NCBI GenBank assembly: GCA_036245805.1
Contig: BTRK01000002.1
Coordinates: forward strand, 21,879,067-21,943,066
DNA length: 64,000 bases
Direction: 5' to 3'
Source of the DNA: Pristionchus mayeri
Taxonomy: Eukaryota; Nematoda; Chromadorea; Rhabditida; Neodiplogasteridae
The number at the start of each line of letters is the position of its first letter. Positions within the stretch are counted from its first letter, which is position 1. Both the position numbers and the translations under genes were made by a program. The notes under the pieces are model-generated. The model saw only the letters and a program-made list of their open reading frames with translations, was not told the origin of the DNA and did not search any database. Shown piece by piece: positions 35,584 to 48,100 of the stretch.

Positions 35584-38267
35584 ATGGCGAATGAAACGCT
35601 GGCAAATGGGGAGATAAAGGTCTCAGATGACAAGACCCCTCCGGGTTCTCCGGATCTGGAACCAATGAAGCCGTGAGTTCGGTGCTTTATTGTTTCGTTT
35701 TCAATTGATTATGATTCAGAATCTGTGTATCTTGTGGTCCATCTTCTCCTCTGGAAGAGGAAGCGATTTTAGCATTGAAAGAGGCCGCTCCCTCAGTTAA
35801 TAGTATCTCCATATCCGAAGTCAGTTTTTCTTTCGGGATTAAATTGTATGGCACTACTTCAGAAGTGCATAAGGTACTCAGGGGTACCCCGGAGTGTAGC
35901 ATTAGACGCCTAAATATTTTAGTATTTTTTCCTATGCAAATCCGCGATTTTGCGCTTTAAATTTACGCCACTGAAGTTCTCTGTCGTGCGCGCCCAAGTT
36001 CGGATCAAGTACAAAAGTGGTTTCCAAGTGGCGCCCAAGTTTGGACGCCTCTTGGGAAACGGGTCTCTCTATTTTCCATACTCTCTCGCATTGTCTGTTC
36101 TTTAATCTTTAATCTTTAATCTTTATCACCGACAGCATTAATAGCCGTTGACGAAGGAATAGGGAAGAGCAGGTCGGTCTTCGGGCTCGATCACAGCGAG
36201 CTGGGGGAATGGGGTGGTGGTATGTGGCAGTTATATGTTACAATCGAATTCGTGAGATTGATAGGACTAGGTCGGGGGATTTACTGATTTCTCTGCGGAA
36301 CATGGGAGGGGAGAGATAACTATTGGGTCAGGGAGGGTGTTCCAGAGCGGTAGGACTCTACTAGCACAAGTTGAAATCGAGACCGGCACTCTGAAGGGAG
36401 TAGAAATGCGTAAACTATTTGAGGAGCGCAAATCACGAGTGAGCGGAGTGATTGTGTACAAGTCAGCAGAGTCGTGGTGAACGTAATTATGAATGGAGTC
36501 ATACACATAGAACATATCCCGTAAGGCGCGGCGATACTCAAGGGTTTCAAGTGTGAAAATTTTCAATCTATCGGGATAGGATAGTGGGGGAACAGAGCAT
36601 CGTCTCAAAACTCTCCTGGTAAACTCTCTCTGCACAGATTCGAGTTCATTTACAAGACCTACGGAAGTTGGATTCCATATTATGCTGGACGATTCTAAGA
36701 GCGGACGAATGTATATTTTATATGCTTTTAAAAGAAGGTCGGGGGATGTAGAATGAAAGGATCTCAGCATCAGATTACACATTGATCGCGCTTTCTTACT
36801 AATTGTATTTATATGGTACCCGAAATGGAGATTTTTAGTAAAAAATACACCAAGATCTCGCACTATCTCTTTGTTCGTTATAATTTGACCATTTAGAATA
36901 TATTGAGCTCGGTTCTTCAGATTCCTAAGGTGTAGGACATTACATTTAGGTGAGCTGATACTCATATTCCATTGGACAGTCCAGTCAGATATTTTGCAAA
37001 TCGCATTTTGAAGGTCATTGCTATAATCAGGGACCACCGCGTAAATCTTGAGGTCGTCAGCAAATATATTGTAATGAATCGTCTTAGGAATGCATTTGCC
37101 CAAATCATTGATGTAAATAATGAATAGCAAAGGACCGATAGAGGAACCTTGGGGGACGCCTGACTGAATAGGTGAGGGAGGGGATAAATAATCTCCAATG
37201 AACACGCGTTGCGAGCGACCCAGCAGATAAGACTCAAACCATTGAGTGATAGCGGGTGATATTCCCAGCGAGGAAAGCTTATGGATAAGCATCCTTAAGT
37301 CAATCGAGTCAGATGCTTTCTTATAATCAAAGAGGATTGTGTCAACGGACTTTTTCAGACTCAGCTGCTTAGCATAAAATGAATGTGTTTCAGATAAAGA
37401 TGAAGTAGTGCTTCTACATTTTCGAAAGCCTGCTTGTCTAGCATCTAATATGTTATATTTGTCTAGAAAGTCAACAATGGAGTTAATAAGAATTTTTTCG
37501 AATATTTTAGAGGCAGTGACCGTGAGAGAGATAGGACGATGATTAGAGATAGAGGCATCTCCAGACTTTTTTGGGATGTGTTTTACATGAGCAGTTTTCC
37601 ATTGATTGGGTGACGTGCGAGAGGAAAGAGAGATGTTAAAAATAATGGTAAGGGGAGTAATTATGGAAGATTTGCACTTGCAATACACTAGGTTGGGTAT
37701 CCTATCGGGTGGCCAACCATTCTTGATCCCAAGTTGGAAATCTGCTTGATCCCAACTTGGAATCCGAGGCGAGAGAGCGAGAGAAAGAGAGAAAAATAGA
37801 GAGTATGAGAAATGGAGAGGCGCGGACACCAGAGTTAGATCGGTCGGCCTATCGATATGTGTCTGATATGGCGATAGATGTTTGTGAGCCTTTCTTGGTT
37901 TGTACACCACAACCCCAAAATGCAGTAGTTATACATGTTCTCTTCCTTTTTCGCCTTTTATCTTAGAAGTGACGCGCATGATGTGTCGAATATTGAGATG
38001 CTTCCCCGTACGGCAGACCTTCTCTTCATGAACGTGACTACTCTGGAGGGACAGACGTACTGTGTCGAGTTGTGTGGCAAGGGCTACCGAGTGGCTTCTG
38101 CCCGTCAAGATTGCATGAATGGGGACTTCCGTCAATTGGATCTGCACACTCGATACTTTGAGAGTATCTACCAACTACTGGACACTCTGTCTCCCCGCCA
38201 CAGAGAGAAATTTGCTTCATCACTCGCTGACAAATTGGCGAATATTCGACCGAAGGACGACAACTGA
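35584..38267 (+). CDS. GSKIP-domain protein (GSK3-beta interaction protein-like)
   Basis: Exons 35584-35672, 35720-35845 and 37967-38267 give 171 aa. The C-terminal two thirds match the GSKIP fold: EEEAILALKEAAPSV, ADLLFMNVTTLEGQTYCVEL and YFESIYQLLDTLSPRHREKF, the last being the conserved GSK3-binding helix region. The N-terminus is polar. The second intron is 2.1 kb because it carries an antisense LINE fragment. The HYOU1 gene starts 217 bp after the stop on the same strand. Confidence 0.83.
36100..37750 (-). mobile_element. 5'-truncated non-LTR (LINE) retrotransposon with reverse transcriptase
   Basis: A minus-strand frame ending at 36267 encodes RT blocks: KHIPKKSGDASISNHRPISL, QAGFRKCRSTTSSL, GVPQGSSIGPLLFIIYINDL and catalytic FADDLKIY. 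The frame extends beyond the LINE at its 5' side into unrelated sequence (to 37910). No endonuclease domain remains. A tail of repeated TAAAGAT units near 36105-36130 marks the 3' end. It is inserted antisense in the GSKIP-like gene intron. Clade (Jockey/CR1-like) is inferred from motif style. Confidence 0.88.
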
Positions 38268-38483
38268 ACGAGTATAATTGTAAAATCTTGTATATCTTGT
38301 TTCATTTCATTCTACTCAGAGATTTGTTTTTCATACTGATCTTGCCATACTTGTCTCAGTCTTTCGTTAGGATTCGAATAAAGATTGTTCAGAGAATGCT
38401 GGTTAGTGTTCAAATCGAAATTGGTTCGAGTCCAATAATTACTTTAAGAATTTTAATTTTATTCATTGCATTCTTTTTTTCAG

Positions 38484-41400
38484 ATGAACTTACGAGTTCA
38501 GGTAGCTCTGCTGCTTCAGACCCTTCTGGTTTTTCTGGCAGTCCACCCGTCGGGTATGTAAATTTCTGGTTATAGGAAGACGTTATAGTTAATGTTAAAC
38601 TGGCCAGTGTAACTCATTGCAGTTAGGCAAAGCAAATACAAAGCGAATTATATACTGTAGGAATCGCAACACTGGAGCAAAAAAAGCGAATGATTTCGGT
38701 TTTGTTATCCAGAAAAAAAACTTTCCGACTGTATTACCGTATTCGTTAAGGACAAAATTGCGTGTCACTCTCCTAAGAGCCCTACGAACCAAAAATATTT
38801 AAGTACTCTTCAAAACGTACTCATTGTACATTAGACCGATTCTAGAAAGCCCCCGAGACTCTCCTTGTTCACCCCTTTCCAAAATAAGGTAAACTCGGAA
38901 AATGAAAGCAGTATTCGACATTCCAGATGGATCTTTCGCTGCGATGTCAATCGATCTCGGTTCCCAGTACCTCAAGATGGGACTGATCAAGCAAGGATCC
39001 ACTATGGAGATCGTGCTGAACAAGGAATCGAGGAGGAAAACTCCCACTTTGATCGGAATGAGAAATGGAGAGAGGTATGCTGCTGACCATGAACATTCAT
39101 TTTTTATTTGTATATATAAAATAGTAAGCTTTCAAAGGTCATTCGCGGAGCAAGCAGCTCAGCTCTCCCTCAGATACGCCAAGAATGTGTTCATGCACGT
39201 GACTGATGTGCTAGGGAAGGACGAGGGACACGTTTTGGTTGAGGAGTACAAACAGAGGTGAGTGGAAGATGACTGGGGCAACTGATGGACTCGTGGCAGA
39301 TTCCCTCATGCTCCTCTCGTTGCTGCCGAGAATGGCAGTCTCTACTTCACTGATGGGTCAGCTTCCACTCCTTTTGATGATCATTCAATGAGATATTGGT
39401 GATTGCAGATCGACGGAGTACGCCCCCGAGACTCTTCTCGCCATGATCCTCCAGAATGCGAAAGCTGAGACTGAGGCATATGCAGGTAACTGCCCCCCCC
39501 CCCTCTCGATGCACTCGTGGAGGTTGCTGTTGCAGGACAGTCAGTGGACGACGTAGTCATTGCCGTCCATCCATTCCTCACTCAAAGGGAAAGAATCGCT
39601 ATCAAGAGAGCTGCCAAGATAGCCGGTACTCCCCCCTCCCCCCTCTAGTAACATGAGTGTATCGTGCAGGTCTAAAGGTACTGCAGCTGTTGCACACTGG
39701 ATCTGCTGCAGCCATTTCATGGGGAGCATTCCATAGGAAGGAAATCGATGGGAAGAAGCACACGTATGTCACTTGTAGGGTTAATGGGCCATGGGATGGG
39801 AGAAGGAGTAGGGACAGCAATAATAAATCCCCTCGGGTCTTGATCATAAGCTAGTTGTGCTCCGTAGTGCTTTTGTGGGTGCCCTAAGAGGGATTGATTG
39901 AATAGACGGTTGCAGTATGCTCATCTATGACATGGGGGCCACTCACGTCACTGCTTCCCTCGCCCAATTCTACACTGATGACAAGAAAGAGACGAAAATG
40001 AAGGTGAGCTGATTGCCCATCCATGCTCATTGGTGTTTAGGGTGGGAGACAAATGTGCATTTGTGGCATTTGAGTGATGAGTGCGTTGTAGATGATTGGA
40101 ACAGGATACGATCGATCGATTGGAGGATTGGAGATAACGAAGCGAATGAGAGATCATCTGAGAGAGAAATGGGAGAAGGCAGAGAAGACAGAGAAACCAC
40201 TGAAGGAGAATGCACGAGCGATGGCCAAGTTGACTGCAGAAGCAGAGAGAGTCAAACAGGTGTGGAGAGAGGGGGAGATACTCGACCGGGGAGATTCGTT
40301 TGCAGGTGTTGTCGGCTAACAGTGAGATCGTCTCTCAAGTGGAATCTCTCCACGAAGAGAAGAATCTACGACTGAAAGTGACGAGAGAAGAGTTAGAGGG
40401 ACTGGTGGTAGATATGGTGGAGAAGATGACGAAACCCGTTGATGATGCACTCAAGGTGAGAAAAGAGAAGGAAGAGAGAGGGGGAGAGTGACAATTGAGA
40501 TGGCTGGTATCTCGATGGAAGGAGTGGATGAGGTGGTGTTGATGGGGGCAGCTACGAGGATGCCTCTCGTCCAGAAGACTCTCCAATCGCACGTCAAGAG
40601 GTATCGAAGAGGGGGGGGGCAGGAGGTGTGAGCTGGTGATTACAGAGATCTCGGACGATTCCTGAACACGGACGAGGCGATTGCCATGGGTGCCCTCTTC
40701 CAGTCTGCCCATCTCTCGAAGGGATTCAAAGTGAAGCCTCTCCCCATCGAGGAGACTGTTCTCTTCCCCATCCAGGTACTCTCTCTCTCTCTTTCTCTCT
40801 CCCTTTCTCTCTCCCTCTCTCAACCAATGAGATCATCCTCATTCTCAGGCCGAGTTCACATCAGTGAGCGAATCGGGAGAGTCTCGTGTCCGTCAGTCGT
40901 CACTCTTCCCTCTCACTGTCGTCTATCCCTCTCCCAATCCACGAGCCATCTCATTCAAATCGTACAGAGATGATTTCTCATTCACTGTCTCCTACGGGAA
41001 TATGGAGCATCTGAGTGAGAGACAGAGAAGGTGAGAGAGAGAAGGAGATGCCCATTAATGGGAATGAAGAGGCGATTTGAGGGGGGAGAGTGAGTTACTT
41101 TGAGGGAGATTGTGGAGCGAGAGATAGTGAAGGTGTCGGTGTCTGATATGAAGAATGCAGTGGATGAACTGAAGGAGGGCGATGAGTGGAAGGAGACCAA
41201 GGTACTCTTCCCATCTTTGTCCATTTCCATTCCCAAGACTGCAGGTCGGATTCTCGATGGACAGATCGGGCATCTTGAGAGTCAAGAGTGCAGAGGTTGT
41301 CATCAACAGACCCAGAGGAGCCATCGAAGGCCCGTTTTTTTATTGTTATATTTATGCCATTGATTTAAGTTACATTTAAAATTATTATTTCAGCTCTTAA

Positions 41401-43030
41401 AGACTCGATTACTGGAATGTTCTCAAAGAGTGACGAGGAAAAGGAAGGAGAAGAAGAAGGGGAGAAAGAGGAGAAAGAAGAGAAAGAATCTTTGAAAGAA
41501 GATGAAAAGAAAGAACCAAAGGATGATGATAAGGTGAGAATAATTATCATAAAAGAATATGTGATAACTCATGAGTTATTTAGAAGGAAGAGGCGAATGA
41601 GGATCCGATGAGGGACGGAGATGAAAAGAAGGAAGAGAAAGAAGAAGAGAAGAAGGAAGAACCGAAGAAACACAATGTAAGAGTTTTGTTGTTCATTTCT
41701 GATGGGCGTTCAATATATTTTCAGTCTACCGTAATCGTGAAAGATGGTCTGGCTAGAGTGAAATTGACTTTGTCGAAGGAACGACTAGATAAGGCGAATA
41801 CAAATGAGGATGATCTGAGGGAGACTCAGAAGATGTGAGTGATGGAGGGAGAGGAGGAAGAATGAAGATGAGCATTGCAGTCTGGATGGATTCGCCCGTG
41901 AGGAACGAGCACGTAGAGAGAGAGAAGCTGCTGAGAATGAATTGGAAGCTCTCGCATTCGATACCTCCCTTCTATTGGAAGAAGAGACATTCACGAAGAT
42001 GGCCAAGGAGAAGGAGAGAGAGAAGATTGAGTGAGTGAGAGGAAGGAAGGAAGGGGGAGAGAGGGAGAGATTACAGATCACTCGTGAAAGAGACGAGGAC
42101 TTGGTTGGAAGATGAGGCTGGAGTGGAGACTCCCACCGAAGAATTCAAGACTAAGAGAAGGGCTCTAGTGAAGGCTGTCGAGGTAGGAGAGAGATAGGGA
42201 GAAGAATGGCAAGGGATGAAATGCAGGTGGTGAAGAAGCGAATCCAGGAGAAGAAGGAAGCTCCAGAGATAATGAAGGAGTTGAAGGCAGTCGTCCCCAA
42301 GGTGAGAGAAGGAGATGGACGGATGGGAAGAGGCATGGTTGCAGGCTAAAGTGGTACTGGCCAATATCGAGGAGAGGGATGGTGATCTGAAAGGAGATCT
42401 ACTCAAGGTGATCGAGGATGTCGAGAAGTGGATTGAGAAGAATGATAAGGAGGTGAGAAGGAGAGGGGAAGGGAGTATGGGTGAACAGTCTGCCTAGATA
42501 GAGGGGTCGGACTGGTCGAGAATGAGGGGGCGACGAATCATCTCTTCTTTCACACTCATTTTCTATTTCTCACGTCACCATTTATTATTTTAACATTAGT
42601 CTAGGGAAAATCAGTCTTCGTAAGAGGATGAGCAACGTGCGAAATGAGAAATGATGGGGGGGGGGGAGGGAGACGATTCGACCGACCCATTTAGTCGATT
42701 TGTCTCACTAGAAAATACGAACAGCAGAGGCACTGTTCACACCATAAAACTAACAAAAAATATTGATTGAAGGTGGCTGATAATGAAGATCTGTCGTACT
42801 CTGTGCTTGCTGCGAGACTCAAGGAAGATCGAGTGAAAGAAGCGGCCAAGTCATTGAAGAGAAAGGTGGAGAAGAGAAGGAAGGAAGAGGAAAGGAAGAA
42901 GAAGAAGGAAGAGGAGGAGTTGAAGAAGAAAGAGGGAGAAGAGAAGAAGTTAGAGGAAGTTGAGAAGAAGGAAGAGGTGAAGGAAGAAGAGAAAAAAGAC
43001 GAGGAAAAGGTTGAGCACAAAGAATTGTAA
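38484..43030 (+). CDS. HYOU1 / GRP170 ER chaperone
   Basis: Large Hsp70-family chaperone and nucleotide-exchange factor of the ER lumen. About 22 exons from the ATG directly after a tttttttcag acceptor. Signal peptide VALLLQTLLVFLAV; ATPase domain SIDLGSQYLKMGLIK, IVLNKESRRKTPTLI, VHPFLTQRERIAIKRAAKIA, LLHTGSAAAISWGAFHR, MLIYDMGATHVTASL, GTGYDRSIGGLEI, VVLMGAATRMPLVQ; then the beta-sandwich, a Lys/Glu-rich loop, and the extended helical lid (ARREREAAENELEALAF). The last exon is Lys/Glu-rich and ends HKEL, a KDEL-type retrieval signal. One intron seems to use a GC donor at 41330. Identity is strong. Confidence 0.95.
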
Positions 43031-43437
43031 ACTGTCATTAATATAGGAGTCATTCAATTGGCAATCGCCTATGCAATACGGTATCACGAGGGCACGGTAT
43101 TATCCATCTCTCTTTTCCTGTGTACCATTTAATAATCAATATTAGTCTATGTGACCCTACGGCTAGATCTCAATGAGATAGTACTATTATATATTTGATA
43201 TACAAAATTACTTATAATTAAGTTTAATTTAATAAATCTCTATGTGAACTCAGTGGTTGTTGTGTTTTATAAGTTAAATTGTTTGGGTGATAAAGATTGT
43301 TCGGTGAATGAAGTGATTAATACACACGGGCTCATTATCATCTGATCGATCACTAACCAGTCTCTAAAGGAACACAAAAGGGAAAGTGACAGAGGTTCGA
43401 CCCTTTATGAGGGGAATTGAACCCACACGTACTATAG

Positions 43438-44154
43438 ATGGAATCTCCTTCCCCTCTTCCTTCTCCTCCCTCGCCCGATTCACTCCCTTCCAAACTTCCC
43501 TCCAGAACACGTCTAGTATCCGTTGTCAACCCCATCTGTCTCCGAGTAAGAATCTCTCTCTCACTCTTTCTCTTTTATCCCTTTCTATCAAACACATCCC
43601 CTATTCAGCTCAAATCGATTGTTAATCAACTTGAAGAAATTGCTAGTGAAATCAGTGAGGGTAAATTCGAAGAGGGAAGATTGTGGATTCTGAAGGTGGC
43701 TTCTACCTTGTCATTCAAATCACCCATTCAATCAGACCGAAACCTCATCTTCAATCTACAATGTCGATATCGAACTGAACGAGACTTGTACTTGGATCTC
43801 CACTCAAATAGACAGGTTTGCCATAGAATCTTAGTAGATCAATTAAGATCGCGACAGATCAAGAGTGAATGATCCCTCTCTCAAATTTTTCATCGATTTC
43901 TACAAGTATACGGTAATGATTTTAATGATTTCAAATCAGTCTAAAAGTTGTATGCTCAATTTCAGAAGGAATTGGTTAGAATTGTGGAGGATGTGTCATC
44001 GATTGCCTATTCGGACATGAAAAGAGTATTGGAGGAACACGATAGGGGTCTCATGGGAGTCTCCCTCTCCCACTCCACTATCTATTCCCTCAAAGAGATG
44101 AGAGTTGGTCTCAATCGAGCCCTCAATCTCATTAACAGTAGATCGCATGCATGA
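43438..44154 (+). CDS. Unrecognised 167-aa helical protein
   Basis: Exons 43438-43545, 43609-43815 and 43966-44154 join in frame. The first exon is Ser/Pro-rich ([20 protein letters not shown]). The rest is predicted mostly helical, with amphipathic segments (LKSIVNQLEEIASEISEGKF, KELVRIVEDVSSIAYSDMKR). No signal peptide, membrane segment or catalytic motif seen. Clean introns and unbroken frame support a real gene. It converges with the next gene, stops 50 bp apart. No function proposed. Confidence 0.7.
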
Positions 44155-44203
44155 TCAACATTCGATAAAGGATACAACTTGTGTTTTATCATAGTGCAAT
44201 TCT

Positions 44204-44849
44204 CTACTTTCTTCTGTCTTCGAGAGGCAGCCACTTCTCTCCCACGAGAACACGGGGAGTCTCATCCTTGGGGCAGTCCAGACTCAGCTTAAGCATATCA
44301 TTCTCCCTCTCTAGGGATACCGTGTACCTCAATCGCACGAGATCTGTGCGGGACCTTCACAGAGACATCGACCACCACTCCGCGAGTGTTATCAGCAACG
44401 TGCCACTGAGAAATTGGTCTTTAGTTCATTTACCGTAATCTACCATATACCGACTGAGCCTTGTTGGCGGTCTTGTGAGAGAGACGAGAAGAATTGTCGG
44501 CCACTTTGCCTCTCTCCAATCACAATCACTGGCAGATAGAGCAGTCGGCACTTACGCATTTGCAGCAATTCTTCTTCAGTTGCTTCGATTTGTCGTCGTA
44601 CGAACGACTGCGAGAAGTTTTCTCATTGTCAGGCTCACGGTTCACAAGGACCGCATCGCCGTTCTCAGGAAGCTCACAAAGAATCTGCATCGATCGATCA
44701 TCATTAGGCAGAGTCTTCCTAAGATATACCTTCTCCGCATTCTGAATCAGTGTGAGAATACGGTAGTTGATCTCGTCACTTGCATTATCATATTTCTTGC
44801 TACAAAAATACTCATTTTATTAAATTCAAGAGACGAACCTCGAAGCCAT
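44204..44849 (-). CDS. Unrecognised 142-aa protein
   Basis: Six small exons (44849-44839, 44799-44730, 44684-44556, 44513-44451, 44405-44355, 44308-44204) keep frame throughout. N-terminal helix DEINYRILTLIQNAEKILCE, a basic KQLKKNCCKC patch, then VADNTRGVVVDVSVK and ENDMLKLSLDCPKDETPRV, which read like beta strands of a small domain. The N-terminal helix weakly recalls Mediator subunit 11, but I do not trust this. No localisation signal. Confidence 0.62.
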
Positions 44850-45119
44850 TCCGAGTAGCAACCACTCACGATGGAGGATAGAGAGGTGAGTGAATGGAGA
44901 TAGCAAGAAAATAAAATAAAATGAAATACGTGCATAAACTCAATTATAAATCAAAAACAATCTGGATACTGTATCTTTTGTGTCGCGGATTTTCGCGCCG
45001 CACGAAATTTCGCGCGTGGTAAATTTGTTTGAACCGGGCAAATTATCGATTTCATTTCTATTAATAATAATGGATTATTCTTTTTCCTTGCTCATAGTGC
45101 ATTGAACATTTAGGATCAC

Positions 45120-48100
45120 ATGGACCCATCTGGGACGAAGTCGAGTAGTTCATCAAAATCTTCTAAGAACAGGCGGAGCTCCGTAAGTCCGATCACTTAT
45201 TCTTGAACCTATCCCGCTGTTCGTTGTAGATCCTCAAAGTCCGCCAGACTACTGTCGAAGCTAAAGTGGATGTCGTTGAGCAACCGAAAAATCGAAGGCG
45301 TGTCAGTTTCCATCATCAGAAAACTGTCAAGTAAGTTTAACATGCTTTAATTACTTAAAAATAATGTTTGCTAGGGAATATGACAAGGAGAAGCACGAGC
45401 TGAGTGCGACTTCGCCGTTGAAGGAAGCAGTGAGGGAGGCCATGAGTGACTTCGATTCCACCAAATCAAATTCGACCATGATGCAAGTTGTTCTCCAAAA
45501 AGCTTATGAAATACTTTTTCGTCCGTTATTAAATATTGTTCTTATATGAAGATGATATGTATTTAGGTCGTTGGGTACTCCTGACCGCACAACAAGCGAC
45601 AATCAGACGATGATGCTCTTCAGAGGTAAGTCTTCTTATTCTCCATTTGATAAGAGACCATTTATCTAAACATCGAAGAGGCTGACACAGTTAAAAGTAT
45701 GACGGTTGCGATCAGCATGTTTGAGAATTCCAAATTATCTGTTTACAAAAAAAATGCATTTTTTACTTTGACCACATTTCTTGGGATATGGTGGTTTCTT
45801 GTTAGGTTTTACCGATGTGGTGTAATCAATGCATTCCCGCCTCAGGTATGATGTCTGCAGGACATCCATCATCAGTACATCATGAGACTAAAGACATGTC
45901 ATTCTCAATTATCGAAGGTACATTTGGGTGCTCATGCTTCTAAAAACATTCCATGTATAGAACCGGGGAATGGAGATAGCCAAGATGACACTCTGAACGT
46001 CTTCAACGGATTACATGCTGGCCACATGACTATGCACTCCAAAACAGTTGATATCTCATATCGAATGGAAGAGACTTTGAATGGTGAGGGGCAATACTAG
46101 CCTGGAATTAATAAGAACTTCAGAGAACGATGCAGACAACACATTGGATATCTTCAAAAAGCCTTCGATGAACCAATCTTCTCGTGAGTTTCATTTTCCT
46201 CGTAATGTCGGTTGTAGTTCTTGACTATTGGTATGATTGCCTTTCTAATGTGATACAATATTTAAGGTACTAGCTGTAACATGACAATGGACATGGATAT
46301 CTCGAAGGCAGACAACACTCTTACAGATGGAGTATTCGATGGAGAGGAAACTGTGAGTGGAAGAGAGACTCCTCTCCTCTCATCTTCGTCTCGGAGTAGA
46401 GTGATGGTGCATTGTAGATGGCCATCTTCGTTGGTGCTCCTCAGAAGAAGGATACGACGACCCCCCTCGACAATACAATGGATATGTTCACCTCTAGAGG
46501 ACGAAGGTACGACAGTGTCTTCCTCCCCTCATTTAGATGAATTGCAGCTCCGACAAGTCGTTGATAAATGAGAGTATCTTGATGGAGATGAGTGGAAATC
46601 CCTCTCCTGCCTCTCAGGATAGAACCATGGCTATCTTCGGAGGAGAATCACAGGTACGCAGAGTGAATGATGATGGGACAATTACTTGGATGACATGAGA
46701 AGGGAAAAGGAATAAATAGTCAGTTGTAGTCGAATGAGAGTGTGGCGATGGAGGAAGTAACGATGGTAGAGGAAGAGGAGAAAGTGAAGATGGAGACTCC
46801 CACTTCTATCACTTCCATCGCTAATCCATCGAAGGAGATGGATGAGAGTCAATCTCCCGGCCTGGAAGATACTATGGCAATATTCAAATTGGATAAGCAG
46901 ATGGAGGTATGTTCGGCATCGTGGTATTGCATGAATACAGTATTGTGTAGGCGGGAGACGATTACGTGCGGATGGATATATCGATTGGAACTGCACCTAC
47001 CTTCTCCCAAGACTCCCCAACCATGAACTTGTTCAAGAGGAAAGGAGAAGATGACATGGAAAGTGACGATACGATGCATCTCTTCGAGTCAAAGGTGAAG
47101 AAAGCACTCTTGGGGAATGTGGGGAACTGAGAATGAATTGTAGAGATGGAGGGAGGATGGAGATGCATCTGGAGCTGATACTGTAGACAAGGAAGGATTA
47201 GAGGATGTTGAGGGAGCTCAAGAATCTATGGAGGTACCACACTTTTATGTTATGTGTTAATCCAGTTTGCTCTCTCTTTACACTCGTTATGAACGTTCTC
47301 TGGAAGGTTAATAGCATATTGTCAGGAATCGGCCTTGATTAAGCAGAGGGAGGGAAACGAGAATGGATCAGGAGTGAATGTGAGTGAGAGAAGGAAGGAA
47401 AGGATAGGGAAGGGGATTCAGGGAGAGAGGATGAATGGGAGTGTGATGATCGAGGAGAAGAAGGAAGAGAAGGAGGAGGATGGACAGAAGGAAGATGAGA
47501 CTGAGGCTATGATGGAGGTGAGAGAGGTCAAGGAGATGGGATTGAGTGTGGAACAAACCACTTATAGATATCAACGATAACTGCTGTGGAGGGAGTAGAA
47601 GGGAACGGAGAGAATACGGTGAGTAATGCACATTAATCCACTTAACTAATTAGCAATTGCAGTCAATGGATGAGAGGAACTATAACAGGACAGTAGATGT
47701 GTTCAATGGATTGGGTGATTCTTCCAAGGTTAGATTGGTTCGAGAAAGAGAGGAGGGATATAGAGAAGGAGTAAACCATTCCATTTCTTCAGATGGATTT
47801 GAGTGGAGTTGCCAATGGAACCTTCGATGTTCCTACTAGTGGAATAAATTCTTCACAGGTACATTGCTGGTTTCAGCGCGATTCGCGTTAAATAATGAAA
47901 TTGCAGATGGATCTGAGTTATGAGGGAGATGATACACTTGGAGTGTTTGGAGGGAAGGGAGAGGAAGAAGCGAAAGAGGAAGAACACGATGATAAGACTG
48001 TAGATTTGGAGGAGGAAGAAGAGAAAGAAGGAGTGAACAAGGAAGAAACTGGAGAAATATCCATCAAAGAAACTCAGCCTTTTAATCGATCGATGGTAGA

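Noticed and set aside
40335..40823. 162-codon antisense frame over HYOU1
   Set aside because: Shadow of conserved Hsp70 exons that are firmly in frame on the plus strand.
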